In this document: positions 17,027-25,205 of the stretch, piece by piece | Position numbering within the stretch: the first letter of the stretch is position 1 | How the letters are laid out: every line of letters begins with the position of its first letter | NCBI RefSeq assembly: GCF_015354245.1 | Contig: NZ_JADKYZ010000002.1 | Location: 496,001-560,000, forward strand | Direction of reading: 5' to 3' | Length of the DNA: 64,000 bases | Source: Diaphorobacter caeni | GTDB taxonomy: Bacteria > Pseudomonadota > Gammaproteobacteria > Burkholderiales > Burkholderiaceae_C | The notes under the pieces: model-generated | Database searches by the model: none | What the model was told of the DNA's origin: nothing | The model's input: the letters and a program-made list of their open reading frames with translations, nothing else | Made by a program: the position numbers and the translations under genes

Positions 17027-17656
17027 TTAACGCAGACCGGCAATGTAATCAGCAACCGCCTTGATTTCACGGTCATTCATCTTGGCGACTTCCTGCGTCA
17101 TGATCGCGTTGTTTCCACGCTTTCCATCACGGAAATCGGTGAGCTGCTTGGCGGTGTAATCCGCATGCTGCCCGCCCAGACGGGGATATTGCGAGGGAAT
17201 GCCGGCCCCATTGGGGCTGTGGCAACCGGCGCAGGCCGCGATATTGCGATCCTGAATGCCGCCGCGGTAGATCTTCTCGCCGAGAGAGACCAGTTCCTTG
17301 TCCTTGGAGAAGCCCGTCTTGGCCTTCTTGGAGGCCAGCCACCACGAGACATTGCGCATGTCGTCGTCGGACAGCATGGCGGCCATGCCCTTCATCACGG
17401 GATCATTGCGCTTGCCGGACTTGAACTCCTGCAGCTGCTTGACCAGATATTCCGGATGCTGCTGCGCCAGCACGGGATTGGCCACAATGCTGGAATTGCC
17501 ATCGGCCGCGTGACAGGCCACGCAGACGGCATAACTGGCCTCGCCCTTGGCGAGGTCCGGCTTGGGTGCTTTGGCTGCGGATTCGCCCGCAGCCCATGAA
17601 GGAACAGCGGTCGCTGCGACCGCAAAAGCCATCAACAAAGAGGCAAGCAACTTCAT
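17027..17656 (-). CDS. periplasmic dihaem cytochrome c4
   Basis: This 209-aa protein starts MKLLASLLMAFAVAATAVPSWA, a Sec signal peptide. Two similar class I cytochrome domains follow, with haem sites CVACH and CAGCH and distal Met in 'VMKGMAAML' and 'NAIMTQEV'. Cytochrome c4 carries electrons from the bc1 complex to terminal oxidases. It diverges from engB, an arrangement repeated in many betaproteobacteria. The start at 17656 is chosen because the longer frame adds a non-signal-like N-terminus. Confidence 0.9.
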   Translation of the reverse strand: MKLLASLLMAFAVAATAVPSWAAGESAAKAPKPDLAKGEASYAVCVACHAADGNSSIVANPVLAQQHPEYLVKQLQEFKSGKRNDPVMKGMAAMLSDDDMRNVSWWLASKKAKTGFSKDKELVSLGEKIYRGGIQDRNIAACAGCHSPNGAGIPSQYPRLGGQHADYTAKQLTDFRDGKRGNNAIMTQEVAKMNDREIKAVADYIAGLR

Positions 17657-17740
17657 ATCGAGGGTTCTTTTCTTATGAGTGCAAAACCGAGCCATTCTAC
17701 AATGAGGGGCTTTTTGCGCCATCCCTTGGAAACCCGATAT

Positions 17741-18487
17741 ATGTCAATAAATCAGCAAGTGTCTATGACTGACGCTTCAAGTTCAGTACCCGACGCAAAG
17801 ACGGCAATGGGGTGGATGCACACAGCGCGCTTTTTCACCACCGCCGCCCAACTGGACCAACTGCCTCAGGTGGACGTGCCAGAAATCGCGTTCGTGGGCC
17901 GCTCCAACGCGGGCAAATCCACCTGCATCAATACCCTCACGCAACAGAAGCAACTGGCCTTCGCCTCGAAGAAGCCCGGACGCACGCAGCACATCAACTT
18001 GTTCTCTCTGGGCAGACAAGGCGTGACCGACGCGGTGCTCGCCGACCTTCCCGGTTATGGCTACGCCGCCGTCTCGCGCACCGACAAGCAGCGCTGGCAG
18101 CGCGTGATGCTCAACTACCTGGTGAGCCGCCCCAGCCTGACCGGCATCGTGCTGCTGTGCGACCCGCGCCTCGGCCTGACCGAGCTCGACGAAGCCCTGC
18201 TCGAAGCCGTGCGCCCACGCGTGGAAGCGGGCCTGAAGTTCCTCGTGATCCTGACCAAGGCCGACAAGCTCACCCGCAGCGAACAGGCCAAGGTGCTGTC
18301 CATCACCAAGCTGAACGCGGGCGGCGGCGAAGTGCGCCTGTTCTCGGCCCTCAAGAAGCAGGGCGTGGACGACGTCGCCAAGCTCCTCTGGCAGTGGGCC
18401 CATCCGCCCGTGAGCGAGCAGGCGGCAAGCGACGCGGAACAGGACAGTGCCGACGCAGAGCCGCCATCGGAAGACTCGGACGACTGA
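17741..18487 (+). CDS. engB: ribosome-biogenesis GTPase EngB (YihA/YsxC)
   Basis: This 248-aa GTPase has G1 GRSNAGKST, G3 DLPGYGYA, G4 TKAD and the conserved KKPGRTQHIN switch. EngB is needed for assembly of the large ribosomal subunit. I start at ATG 17741; 17765 is an alternative. The C-terminal tail is acidic (about 25 residues of Asp, Glu, Ser) and not part of the fold. A strong terminator follows. Confidence 0.93.
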   Translation: MSINQQVSMTDASSSVPDAKTAMGWMHTARFFTTAAQLDQLPQVDVPEIAFVGRSNAGKSTCINTLTQQKQLAFASKKPGRTQHINLFSLGRQGVTDAVLADLPGYGYAAVSRTDKQRWQRVMLNYLVSRPSLTGIVLLCDPRLGLTELDEALLEAVRPRVEAGLKFLVILTKADKLTRSEQAKVLSITKLNAGGGEVRLFSALKKQGVDDVAKLLWQWAHPPVSEQAASDAEQDSADAEPPSEDSDD

Positions 18488-18508
18488 GCCCCACACCCTG
18501 GCAAGCAA

Positions 18509-18547
18509 AAGAGCAGCGGATGAAAAGTCCGCTGCTCTTCTTTTTTC
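18509..18547 (+). terminator. strong terminator between engB and the acyltransferase genes
   Basis: A 12-bp perfect stem (18509-18520 with 18528-18539) is followed by CTTTTTT on the plus strand. The minus side has only four T, so it may also serve the convergent acyltransferase genes, but less strongly. Confidence 0.88.
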
Positions 18548-18553
18548 GTATGG

Positions 18554-19426
18554 TCAGTACAGCGAGGGCTCGCCAGCCGGGCGCGTCTTGAACCGCTTGT
18601 GCACCCAGTAGTACTGGGACGGCATCTTCATGATCGCTGCCTCGAGCTCCCGGTTCATGCGCGCCGTGTCGGCCACATGGTCGTCGGTCGGAAAATGCTC
18701 CCACGCGGGCGTGAGGTGGGCGACATAGCCCGTCGGCGTCATCTCGTTGTAGAGCGCCACGACCTTGGCCTTGCCCAGACGCGCGAACCGCGAGAGCGAG
18801 GGAATCGTCGCCGTGTTCTGCACCGCAAAGAACGGTACGAACACCGAGTCGTTCTTGCCGTAATCCATGTCGGGCAGCAGATACAGCAAGCCGCCTTTGC
18901 GCAGACACTGGATGATCGGCTTCACGCCGTCCGCCCGATTGAGCATGCGCACATGGCCAAAACGCTGACGCCCGGTCATGAACCAGTCATCGAGCACCGG
19001 GTCCGGATTCGTGGCGAAGATCGAAGTGAACTCGCGCGTGGTGTTCAGCGGCAACGCGAGGCCGCCCGCATCCATGCTGTAGAAATGCGGCGCGAACACG
19101 ATGGTCGGCGTGTCGCCCTCCAGCTCATGAACGGCCCCCTCGAGCTTCACGCGGCTGCGCACCAACGCTTCCGAGCCGAACCAGAGCCAGCTGCGATCCA
19201 GAAACGTCTGGCAGAACGCCTCGAAGGTCTTTTTGGCCAACGCCCGGCGCTCGGCCTCAGGCATGTCAGGAAAGCACAGCTGCAGATTGCGCAGCGCGAT
19301 CTTGCGGCGCTTGCCGGCGAGCACGAACAGCACCCGTCCCACAAAGGCGCCCAACCCGCGCAGCATCGGCAGCGGCAGCTTCGCGAGCAGATGCATCATG
19401 CCCACACCCAGCTTGCTCCAGTTCAT
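18554..19426 (-). CDS. lipid A acyltransferase of the LpxL/LpxM family (second copy)
   Basis: This 290-aa protein (starts MNWSKLGVGMMHLL) has an N-terminal hydrophobic anchor and the acyltransferase motif HFYSMD (H-x4-D) in 'APHFYSMDAGG', with 'LLYLLPDMDYG' further on. Family members transfer an acyl chain from ACP to lipid A at the inner membrane. Its ATG overlaps the preceding acyltransferase gene by 4 bases. The acyl chain and position cannot be read from sequence. Confidence 0.88.
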   Translation of the reverse strand: MNWSKLGVGMMHLLAKLPLPMLRGLGAFVGRVLFVLAGKRRKIALRNLQLCFPDMPEAERRALAKKTFEAFCQTFLDRSWLWFGSEALVRSRVKLEGAVHELEGDTPTIVFAPHFYSMDAGGLALPLNTTREFTSIFATNPDPVLDDWFMTGRQRFGHVRMLNRADGVKPIIQCLRKGGLLYLLPDMDYGKNDSVFVPFFAVQNTATIPSLSRFARLGKAKVVALYNEMTPTGYVAHLTPAWEHFPTDDHVADTARMNRELEAAIMKMPSQYYWVHKRFKTRPAGEPSLY

Positions 19427-20289
19427 GCCGACTCCTTGGTGTCGGCAGGCGACATCTGCGGATCCACGCGCGGCTGCTTGTAGCGGCCATAGCCCCAGAG
19501 GTATTGCTTTGGACACTGCCGGATGGTGTTTTCCATGGCCACGTTGATGTCGCGCACCGCGTCCTCCAAGGTGGGTGACAGCGGCGTCGCCAGTTCCTCC
19601 AAGTACAGGATGAAGCCACGCCCCCACGACTTGCGCTCGCAACGCGCGGTGATGATGGTCGCTCCGGTCTGCAGCGCCAGACGCGCCGCCAGCGTCATCG
19701 TGTAAGCGTCGCGTCCAAAGAACGGCGACCACATTCCGAGCCCCTGCGGCGGCACCTGATCGGGCAGCAGCCCCACGGCCGCGCCCTTGCGCAGCGTCTT
19801 GATCATCTGGCGCACACCGGCCAGCGTCGTCGGCACCGCCTGCACGCCCGGGCGGTTGCGCGCCGTCTCGAGAATCTTGGCCAGCCATGCCTGACGCGCC
19901 GGCCGATACAGCACCGTGATGTCGCCATGTTGCGCCGCCCAGCGCTGCGCCGCCGCATGCACCGAGAGCTCGAAACAACCGATGTGCGGCGTGAGAAACA
20001 CCAGTCCCTTGCCCTGCGCAAACACCCGCTCCACGCACTCGCCATTGACGATCGTGCAGTGCGGCAGCGAGCGCCCCAGCCAGATGCGCGGCATTTCGAA
20101 CACCATGCGCCCCGCATGCCCGACGGCGGCACGCACCTGAGCGAACGAATAGCCCGCCTGTTTCGCGTTGTCGACAAAGCGCCGGCGATAGGTCGGCGAG
20201 AGCGCAAAGGTCACCCAGCCCATGATCGCCCCCAGGCTGTGCAACAGGCCTATCGGCAACACGGATAAAAGACGAAAGAATGAATGCAT
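19423..20289 (-). CDS. lpxL: lipid A acyltransferase LpxL (HtrB-like)
   Basis: This 288-aa protein (starts MHSFFRLLSVLPIGLLHSLG) has an N-terminal membrane anchor, the motif H-IGCF-E in 'LTPHIGCFELS' (H-x4-E, as in E. coli LpxL) and 'VGLLPDQVPPQG'. It should add a secondary acyl chain to the lipid A precursor at the inner membrane. It is the first gene of a two-gene unit and diverges from metK. The ATG at 20289 is preferred; the frame extends to 20397 without signal-like sequence. Confidence 0.88.
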   Translation of the reverse strand: MHSFFRLLSVLPIGLLHSLGAIMGWVTFALSPTYRRRFVDNAKQAGYSFAQVRAAVGHAGRMVFEMPRIWLGRSLPHCTIVNGECVERVFAQGKGLVFLTPHIGCFELSVHAAAQRWAAQHGDITVLYRPARQAWLAKILETARNRPGVQAVPTTLAGVRQMIKTLRKGAAVGLLPDQVPPQGLGMWSPFFGRDAYTMTLAARLALQTGATIITARCERKSWGRGFILYLEELATPLSPTLEDAVRDINVAMENTIRQCPKQYLWGYGRYKQPRVDPQMSPADTKESA

Positions 20290-20301
20290 TAGAATGTGAG
20301 C

Positions 20302-20337
20302 TGTCGCTGAGTTAAATGAGCAACTTGCAGAGCGACA
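20302..20337. promoter_or_regulatory. inverted repeat in the lpxL/metK divergent gap
   Basis: TGTCGCT (20302-20308) and AGCGACA (20331-20337) form a perfect 7-bp dyad with 22 bases between arms. It lies 13 bases upstream of lpxL and about 85 bases upstream of metK. It could be an operator or a stem in an RNA leader; no known factor is assigned. Confidence 0.35.
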
Positions 20338-20377
20338 TAAAACAAATCTGCTAAAGCGTTCGCCAAGGCTTCTATTG

Positions 20378-20403
20378 CAGCTTGGGCAGCGCCCCAAAAG
20401 CTG
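20378..20403 (+). promoter_or_regulatory. hairpin in the metK leader
   Basis: CAGCTTGGGC (20378-20387) can pair with GCCCCAAAAGCTG (20391-20403), with a small bulge, just upstream of the AGGAG ribosome binding site (about 20410) of metK. No poly-T follows, so it is not a terminator. A leader control function is possible but unproven. Confidence 0.35.
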
Positions 20404-20421
20404 AACACAGGAGTTTATTCA

Positions 20422-21606
20422 ATGGCGAGCGACTTTCTCTTCACATCGGAATCCGTATCCGAAGGTCACCCGGACAAGGTGGCCGATCAGATCTCCGATG
20501 CAATTCTGGACGCTATTTTCGCGCAAGACCCGCACAGCCGCGTAGCGGCCGAAACACTGACCAACACCGGTCTGGTGGTATTGGCCGGTGAAATCACCAC
20601 CGGCGCGAACGTGGACTACATCCAGGTGGCCCGCGACACCATCAAGCGCATCGGCTACGACAACACCGAATACGGCATCGACTACAAGGGCTGTGCAGTC
20701 CTCGTGGCCTATGACAAGCAAAGCCAGGACATCGCCCAGGGCGTGGACGCGGCCAGCGACGACCAGCTCAACATCGGCGCCGGCGACCAGGGCCTGATGT
20801 TCGGCTACGCCTGCGACGAAACGCCCGAGCTGATGCCCGCGCCGATCTACTACGCGCACCGCCTCGTCGAGCGCCAGGCGCAGCTGCGCAAGGACGGCCG
20901 TCTGCCGTTCCTGCGCCCCGACGCCAAGAGCCAGGTGACGATGCGTTATGTGGACGGCAAGCCCCACAGCATCGACACCGTCGTGCTGTCCACGCAGCAC
21001 AGCCCCGACCAGTCGGAATCGGCCACCAAGATGAAGGCCAGCTTCACCGAAGCCATCATCGAGGAAATCATCAAGCCCGTGCTGCCCAAGGAATGGCTGC
21101 TGGACACCAAATTCCTGATCAACCCGACCGGCCGCTTCGTCGTCGGCGGCCCTCAGGGCGACTGCGGCCTGACCGGTCGCAAGATCATCGTTGACACCTA
21201 CGGCGGCGCATGCCCTCACGGCGGCGGCGCGTTCTCCGGCAAGGACCCAACGAAGGTGGACCGCTCCGCCGCCTACGCCGCACGCTATGTGGCGAAGAAC
21301 GTGGTGGCTGCTGGTCTGGCACGCCAATGCCAGGTGCAGGTGGCCTACGCCATCGGCGTGGCCCGTCCGATGAACATCACCGTCTACACCGAAGGCACTG
21401 GCGTGATCCCTGATGCGGAAATCGCCAAGATCGTCGCCGCGAACTTCGATCTGCGCCCACGCGGCATCATCGAGATGCTCGATCTGCGCCGTCCGATCTA
21501 CCAGAAGACCGCCGCCTACGGCCACTTCGGTCGTGAAGAGCCCGAGTTCACATGGGAGCGCACCGACAGGATCGCCGCCCTGCGCGCCGCGGCCGGCCTG
21601 AAGTAA
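20422..21606 (+). CDS. metK: S-adenosylmethionine synthetase
   Basis: This 394-aa enzyme makes SAM from methionine and ATP in the cytosol. Motifs are [20 protein letters not shown] near the N-terminus, [12 protein letters not shown] and [23 protein letters not shown]. Length and motifs match MetK throughout. A ribosome binding site (AGGAG) lies about 7 bases upstream, and a terminator follows. Confidence 0.98.
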   Translation: MASDFLFTSESVSEGHPDKVADQISDAILDAIFAQDPHSRVAAETLTNTGLVVLAGEITTGANVDYIQVARDTIKRIGYDNTEYGIDYKGCAVLVAYDKQSQDIAQGVDAASDDQLNIGAGDQGLMFGYACDETPELMPAPIYYAHRLVERQAQLRKDGRLPFLRPDAKSQVTMRYVDGKPHSIDTVVLSTQHSPDQSESATKMKASFTEAIIEEIIKPVLPKEWLLDTKFLINPTGRFVVGGPQGDCGLTGRKIIVDTYGGACPHGGGAFSGKDPTKVDRSAAYAARYVAKNVVAAGLARQCQVQVAYAIGVARPMNITVYTEGTGVIPDAEIAKIVAANFDLRPRGIIEMLDLRRPIYQKTAAYGHFGREEPEFTWERTDRIAALRAAAGLK

Positions 21607-21628
21607 TCAGCGCCTCACGCCCCAACAG

Positions 21629-21656
21629 AAAGCCAGATCTCCGGATCTGGCTTTTT
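21629..21656 (+). terminator. rho-independent terminator after metK
   Basis: An 11-bp stem (21629-21639 with 21644-21654), loop TCCG, is followed by TT within a T-rich tract. It begins about 22 bases after the metK stop. Confidence 0.9.
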
Positions 21657-21785
21657 GCTTTGCGCGGCTGACTTGGCGATTGTCATATTTTGCCTACGCG
21701 CACTGTCCGCGTGCACCCACCGCCGCTCACCTGCCCCTCACCTAAGCTCAAGGCATTCCAATCGATTCAGCTCAAGGATTCAGCC

Positions 21786-21959
21786 ATGCTCAAGTGGGCC
21801 ATCATTTTCGCCATCATCTCGCTGGTTGCCGGCGTCTTCGGCTTCACGGGCGTCGCCGCAGGCGCTGCCAGCATCGCCAAGGTGCTGTTCTTCATCTTCC
21901 TCGTGATCGCGGTGATCTTCATCGTGCTGGCCGTTCTGGGCATAGGCGCGGTTACTTGA
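21786..21959 (+). CDS. DUF1328 (YtjA) small membrane protein
   Basis: This 57-aa hydrophobic protein starts [28 protein letters not shown] and has two transmembrane helices, the YtjA/DUF1328 pattern. An AAGGA site lies 8 bases upstream of the ATG. Family members are small inner-membrane proteins of unknown function, often stress induced. It stands alone between metK and nrtR. Confidence 0.88.
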   Translation: MLKWAIIFAIISLVAGVFGFTGVAAGAASIAKVLFFIFLVIAVIFIVLAVLGIGAVT

Positions 21960-21969
21960 TCACCTCCTG

Positions 21970-22013
21970 AGGCGCTTCGCGCCTTCCCCGCTCTCGAAAC
22001 GCGCTGCGTTTCG
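21970..22013. repeat. two adjacent GC-rich hairpins
   Basis: AGGCG/CGCCT (21970-21984) and CGAAACGC/GCGTTTCG (21995-22013) form two close stems between the convergent DUF1328 and nrtR genes. No T-run follows on either strand. They may mark a weak bidirectional end or an mRNA-stabilising element. Confidence 0.4.
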
Positions 22014-22122
22014 GGCAGGGGACGCAGCCAGCGCGGCGGGGCGGCCCTTGCGCGGCTGCCCTCGCTTAGGCCGTGCCAGTTTCATGCGCTGCTGGAGGTG
22101 CAACGCAGCATGGGCGACTTGA

Positions 22123-22854
22123 TTACAGCCCGCGCGCGAGCAAGGACAGGCTGCGGCGATATTCCGGGCGCAGCCGGTACAGCTGCGCGGGCCGGTGCGC
22201 CGCACCGCCGCGCACCGCGCCGGGCACCGCCTCGAGCATGTCGAGCTCGTCCATCTTGCGGCGAAAGCTCACCTTGTTCACCGCCTCGCCCAGCACCGCC
22301 TCGTAGGTCTGCTGCAACTGCGGCAAGGTGAACTCAGGCCCGCACAGAAACACCGGCAGCGACGAATACAGGCTCTTGCCGCGCACCCGCGCGACAGCGG
22401 CCTCCACGATGCGAGCGTGATCGAAGGGCAATTGCGGCAAGGCCGCCACATCGAACAGCTGCAAATGCGACCGCGCCCGTGACGGTGACTGCGACTGGAC
22501 CGATCCCTCTATGTTCGCTGCCAGCGCCGCCTGCAAAGCATCGTGCGACACCAGTGCGCAATACGTCACCGCAATCGACCAGCCACGCGGATCGCGCGCC
22601 AGCCCCGAGAACGTCGCGAGCTGCTCGAGATAGGGGCTCGCGATGCCCACCTTGCTCTGCAACACCCGCGCCGCGCTCGCCTCGGTATCCGCATCTTCAT
22701 CGGCATGCACAAAGCCACCGGGCAGCGCCCACGCGCCCTCGAACGGCGCCTGCTCGCGCCTGAGCAGCAGCACCTGCAGCACGGACTCCCGCAGCGTCAG
22801 CAGCACCACATCCACCGTGCAGACAATGGGCGTTGGGGAACTGCGATCTTTCAT
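22123..22854 (-). CDS. nrtR: NUDIX-family transcriptional regulator of NAD metabolism, NrtR
   Basis: This 243-aa protein has an N-terminal Nudix fold (about 8-140: 'VDVVLLTL', 'WALPGGFVHADEDADTEASAARVL') in which the catalytic Nudix glutamates are degenerate. A C-terminal winged-helix-like domain follows (about 150-240, 'LPQLQQTYEAVLGEAVNKVSFRRKMDEL'). NrtR is a repressor that responds to ADP-ribose. It diverges from an NAD salvage operon with two inverted repeats between them. I choose ATG 22854 with AGGA 9 bases upstream; 22893 is the alternative. Confidence 0.85.
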   Translation of the reverse strand: MKDRSSPTPIVCTVDVVLLTLRESVLQVLLLRREQAPFEGAWALPGGFVHADEDADTEASAARVLQSKVGIASPYLEQLATFSGLARDPRGWSIAVTYCALVSHDALQAALAANIEGSVQSQSPSRARSHLQLFDVAALPQLPFDHARIVEAAVARVRGKSLYSSLPVFLCGPEFTLPQLQQTYEAVLGEAVNKVSFRRKMDELDMLEAVPGAVRGGAAHRPAQLYRLRPEYRRSLSLLARGL

Positions 22855-22894
22855 GGCGGGATATCCTGTGGTGCGACGTGTCGCTTGGTTCATT

Positions 22895-22921
22895 GTTTGT
22901 TCATTGCAATCTAAAACAAAC
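22895..22921. promoter_or_regulatory. candidate NrtR operator upstream of nrtR
   Basis: GTTTGTT (22895-22901) and AACAAAC (22915-22921) form a perfect 7-bp inverted repeat with a 13-base spacer, just upstream of nrtR. Its position suits autoregulation. The assignment to NrtR is inferred from context. Confidence 0.45.
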
Positions 22922-23004
22922 TCTAACCCATTCCAGTTGAGCCACCAACAGTACTTGCAACAAAGCCACTCTCCCCCATATCACTCCGCATTCATTTCCG
23001 AAAT

Positions 23005-23038
23005 GTTAGTTGCAAAATTAAATTAACAAGATTAGACT
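23005..23038 (+). promoter_or_regulatory. candidate promoter and NrtR operator of the NAD salvage operon
   Basis: GTTAGTT (23005-23011) and AATTAAC (23021-23027) form a near-perfect inverted repeat. It overlaps a possible promoter: -35 TTGCAA at 23010-23015, 17 bases, -10 TAGACT at 23033-23038. Start of the first gene is at 23073. Overlap of dyad and promoter fits repression. Confidence 0.45.
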
Positions 23039-23072
23039 GAGCCCATCATGCAATCTCTGGAGGCTTTGGAAC

Positions 23073-23939
23073 ATGTCCCGGAACACCCTCAACACGCAGC
23101 TGCTTCTCATCGATCCGCAGAACGATTTCTGCGATCTGCCCGGCGACTGGTGTCCCACAGATCCTCTTGGTGGCCAACGGATGGCGCCCGCCCTGCCAGT
23201 CCAGGGTGCTCATGCCGACATGCAGCGCCTTGCGCGCTTCATCCGCACCAACGAGTCGCGCATCGACCGCATCACGGTCACGCTCGATTCGCACCAGCGC
23301 TACGACGTGGCTCACCCCGGTTTCTGGCGCAAGGGCGACGGCACGGATATGCCACCGTTCACCCCGATTCTCGCGAAGGAGGTGCGCGCCGGAGCCTATG
23401 CGCCGCGAGACCCACATGCCTTGGATCGCGTTCTGCATTACATGGACACGCTGGAATCCCAGGGCCGCTACGTGCTGATGGTCTGGCCCGTGCACTGCGA
23501 GATCGGCAGCTGGGGCCATGGCGTGCATGGCGATGTGCTGGCCGCCTGCGATGAATGGCAGATCAGCCAGCGCCGCGCCGTGCGCAACGTCTTCAAGGGC
23601 ATGAATCCATGGACGGAACACTACAGCGCCATCCGCGCCGAAGTGCCCGATGACGACGATCCCGAGACCCTCGTGAACGAGCGCCTGCTGCGCGAACTCG
23701 CCACGGCCGAGCGCCTGATCGTCGCGGGCGAAGCCGGCAGCCACTGCGTGCGCTCCACGGTCGAAGACATCGTGAACCATCTGCCCGCCCTGGTGCCCGG
23801 CTGGACGCCTTCGCGGATCGTGCTGCTCGTCGACTGCATGAGCCCCGTGGGCGGCTTCGAACGCGAGCAGACGGCGTTTCTCGAATCCATGCACACTCGG
23901 GGCGTGCGGTTGGCACAATCAACCGAACTGGCACTCTGA
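23073..23939 (+). CDS. pncA: nicotinamidase-related isochorismatase-fold hydrolase
   Basis: This 288-aa protein has the cysteine-hydrolase fold of PncA: Asp14 in LLLIDPQNDF, zinc-ligand-type 'LDSHQRYD', a 'VWPVHCE' segment and the nucleophile Cys225 in AGEAGSHCVRS. In this context it most likely hydrolyses nicotinamide to nicotinate for pncB, the next gene. It is longer than classical PncA (about 210 aa), so substrate identity should be held as probable. A GGAGG site lies about 11 bases upstream. Confidence 0.8.
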   Translation: MSRNTLNTQLLLIDPQNDFCDLPGDWCPTDPLGGQRMAPALPVQGAHADMQRLARFIRTNESRIDRITVTLDSHQRYDVAHPGFWRKGDGTDMPPFTPILAKEVRAGAYAPRDPHALDRVLHYMDTLESQGRYVLMVWPVHCEIGSWGHGVHGDVLAACDEWQISQRRAVRNVFKGMNPWTEHYSAIRAEVPDDDDPETLVNERLLRELATAERLIVAGEAGSHCVRSTVEDIVNHLPALVPGWTPSRIVLLVDCMSPVGGFEREQTAFLESMHTRGVRLAQSTELAL

Positions 23940-23975
23940 CCACTTCGTCGGCGTTCAAGGAAGCGATCACACACC

Positions 23976-25199
23976 ATGCGAACACAGGACAAGCCCGTCA
24001 TCACCAGCCTGCTGGACACCGACCTCTACAAATTCACCATGTGGCAGGCGCTGCTGCACCGGCATCCGCAGACGCAGGTCGAATACCGCTTCGTCTGCCG
24101 CAACCGGCCCGAGTATCCGCTCACCGAGCTGCTCGACGAGGTGAACGCCGAGCTCGACGCGCTGTGCCGGCTGCGCTTCGCGCCGGACGAGCTCGACTAC
24201 ATCGGTTCACTGCGCTTCATGCGCAGCGACTTCATCGACTTTCTGCGCATCTTCCAGTTCCAGCGCAGCTTCATCCGCGCATGGGCCGATGGCGAGACGC
24301 TCAACATCGTCGCGACCGGCCCGCAGGTGCACGTCATGGCGTTCGAGATCTTCGTGCTGGCCATCGTCAATGAGCTGTATTTCCGCCGTTTCGACCAGGT
24401 CGCCGCTATGGACGAAGGCCGCAAGCGGCTGGCCGCCAAGATCACCGAAGTGCAGGCGCTGGCAAGCGAAGCCAAGCCGATGCGCAACCCGTTCGAGCTC
24501 TTCGACTTCGGCGTGCGCCGACGTTTCAGCGCGCCGTGGCAGCGCGAGGTGGTCACCGCGTTCGCCGAACAGACATCGCAATGGTTCAAGGGCACAAGCA
24601 ACGTGCTGCTCGCGCGCGACCTGAACCTCGTGCCCATCGGCACCATGGCGCACGAATATCTGCAGACCTATCAGGCGCTCGGCGTGCGGCTGCGCGACTT
24701 CCAGAAGCAGGCGCTGGAAGACTGGGTGCAGGAATACCGCGGCGACCTCGGGATCGCGCTCACGGACACGGTCGGCATGGATGCCTTCCTCGCCGATTTC
24801 GATCTCTACTTCGCCAAGCTGTTCGATGGCCTGCGTCACGATTCCGGCGATCCCTACGTCTGGGGCGAAAAGGCGCTCGCGCACTACCGCAAGCTGCGCA
24901 TCGACGCGAACACCAAGCGTTTCGTGTTCTCCGACGGTCTGAACGTCGACAGCGCGCTCGCGCTCTATCACCACTTCGGCGACCACGTGCAGCTCGGCTT
25001 CGGCATCGGCACGCAGCTCACCAACGACATGGGCCTCAAGCAGCTCAACATCGTCATGAAGATCGTGCACGCCAACGGCCAGCCCGTGGCCAAGCTCTCC
25101 GACAGCCCCGGCAAGACCATGTGCGACGACGAAACCTTTCTCGCCTATCTGCGCCAGGTCTTCAACGTGCCCGATCCGGTCCTCACGCCAAAGGAATGA
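23976..25199 (+). CDS. pncB: nicotinate phosphoribosyltransferase
   Basis: This 407-aa cytosolic enzyme makes nicotinate mononucleotide from nicotinate and PRPP, with ATP. Motifs: '[17 protein letters not shown]' at the N-terminus, '[23 protein letters not shown]' with the phosphorylatable His, and '[11 protein letters not shown]'. It lies between the nicotinamidase-like gene and nadE, which starts 6 bases after its stop, so the genes form an operon. Normal length. Confidence 0.96.
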   Translation: MRTQDKPVITSLLDTDLYKFTMWQALLHRHPQTQVEYRFVCRNRPEYPLTELLDEVNAELDALCRLRFAPDELDYIGSLRFMRSDFIDFLRIFQFQRSFIRAWADGETLNIVATGPQVHVMAFEIFVLAIVNELYFRRFDQVAAMDEGRKRLAAKITEVQALASEAKPMRNPFELFDFGVRRRFSAPWQREVVTAFAEQTSQWFKGTSNVLLARDLNLVPIGTMAHEYLQTYQALGVRLRDFQKQALEDWVQEYRGDLGIALTDTVGMDAFLADFDLYFAKLFDGLRHDSGDPYVWGEKALAHYRKLRIDANTKRFVFSDGLNVDSALALYHHFGDHVQLGFGIGTQLTNDMGLKQLNIVMKIVHANGQPVAKLSDSPGKTMCDDETFLAYLRQVFNVPDPVLTPKE

Positions 25200-25205
25200 C
25201 ACGCC

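Noticed and set aside
20290-20421. SAM or SAH riboswitch in the metK leader
   Set aside because: The conserved cores of the classes I know are not visible; only a generic hairpin is present.
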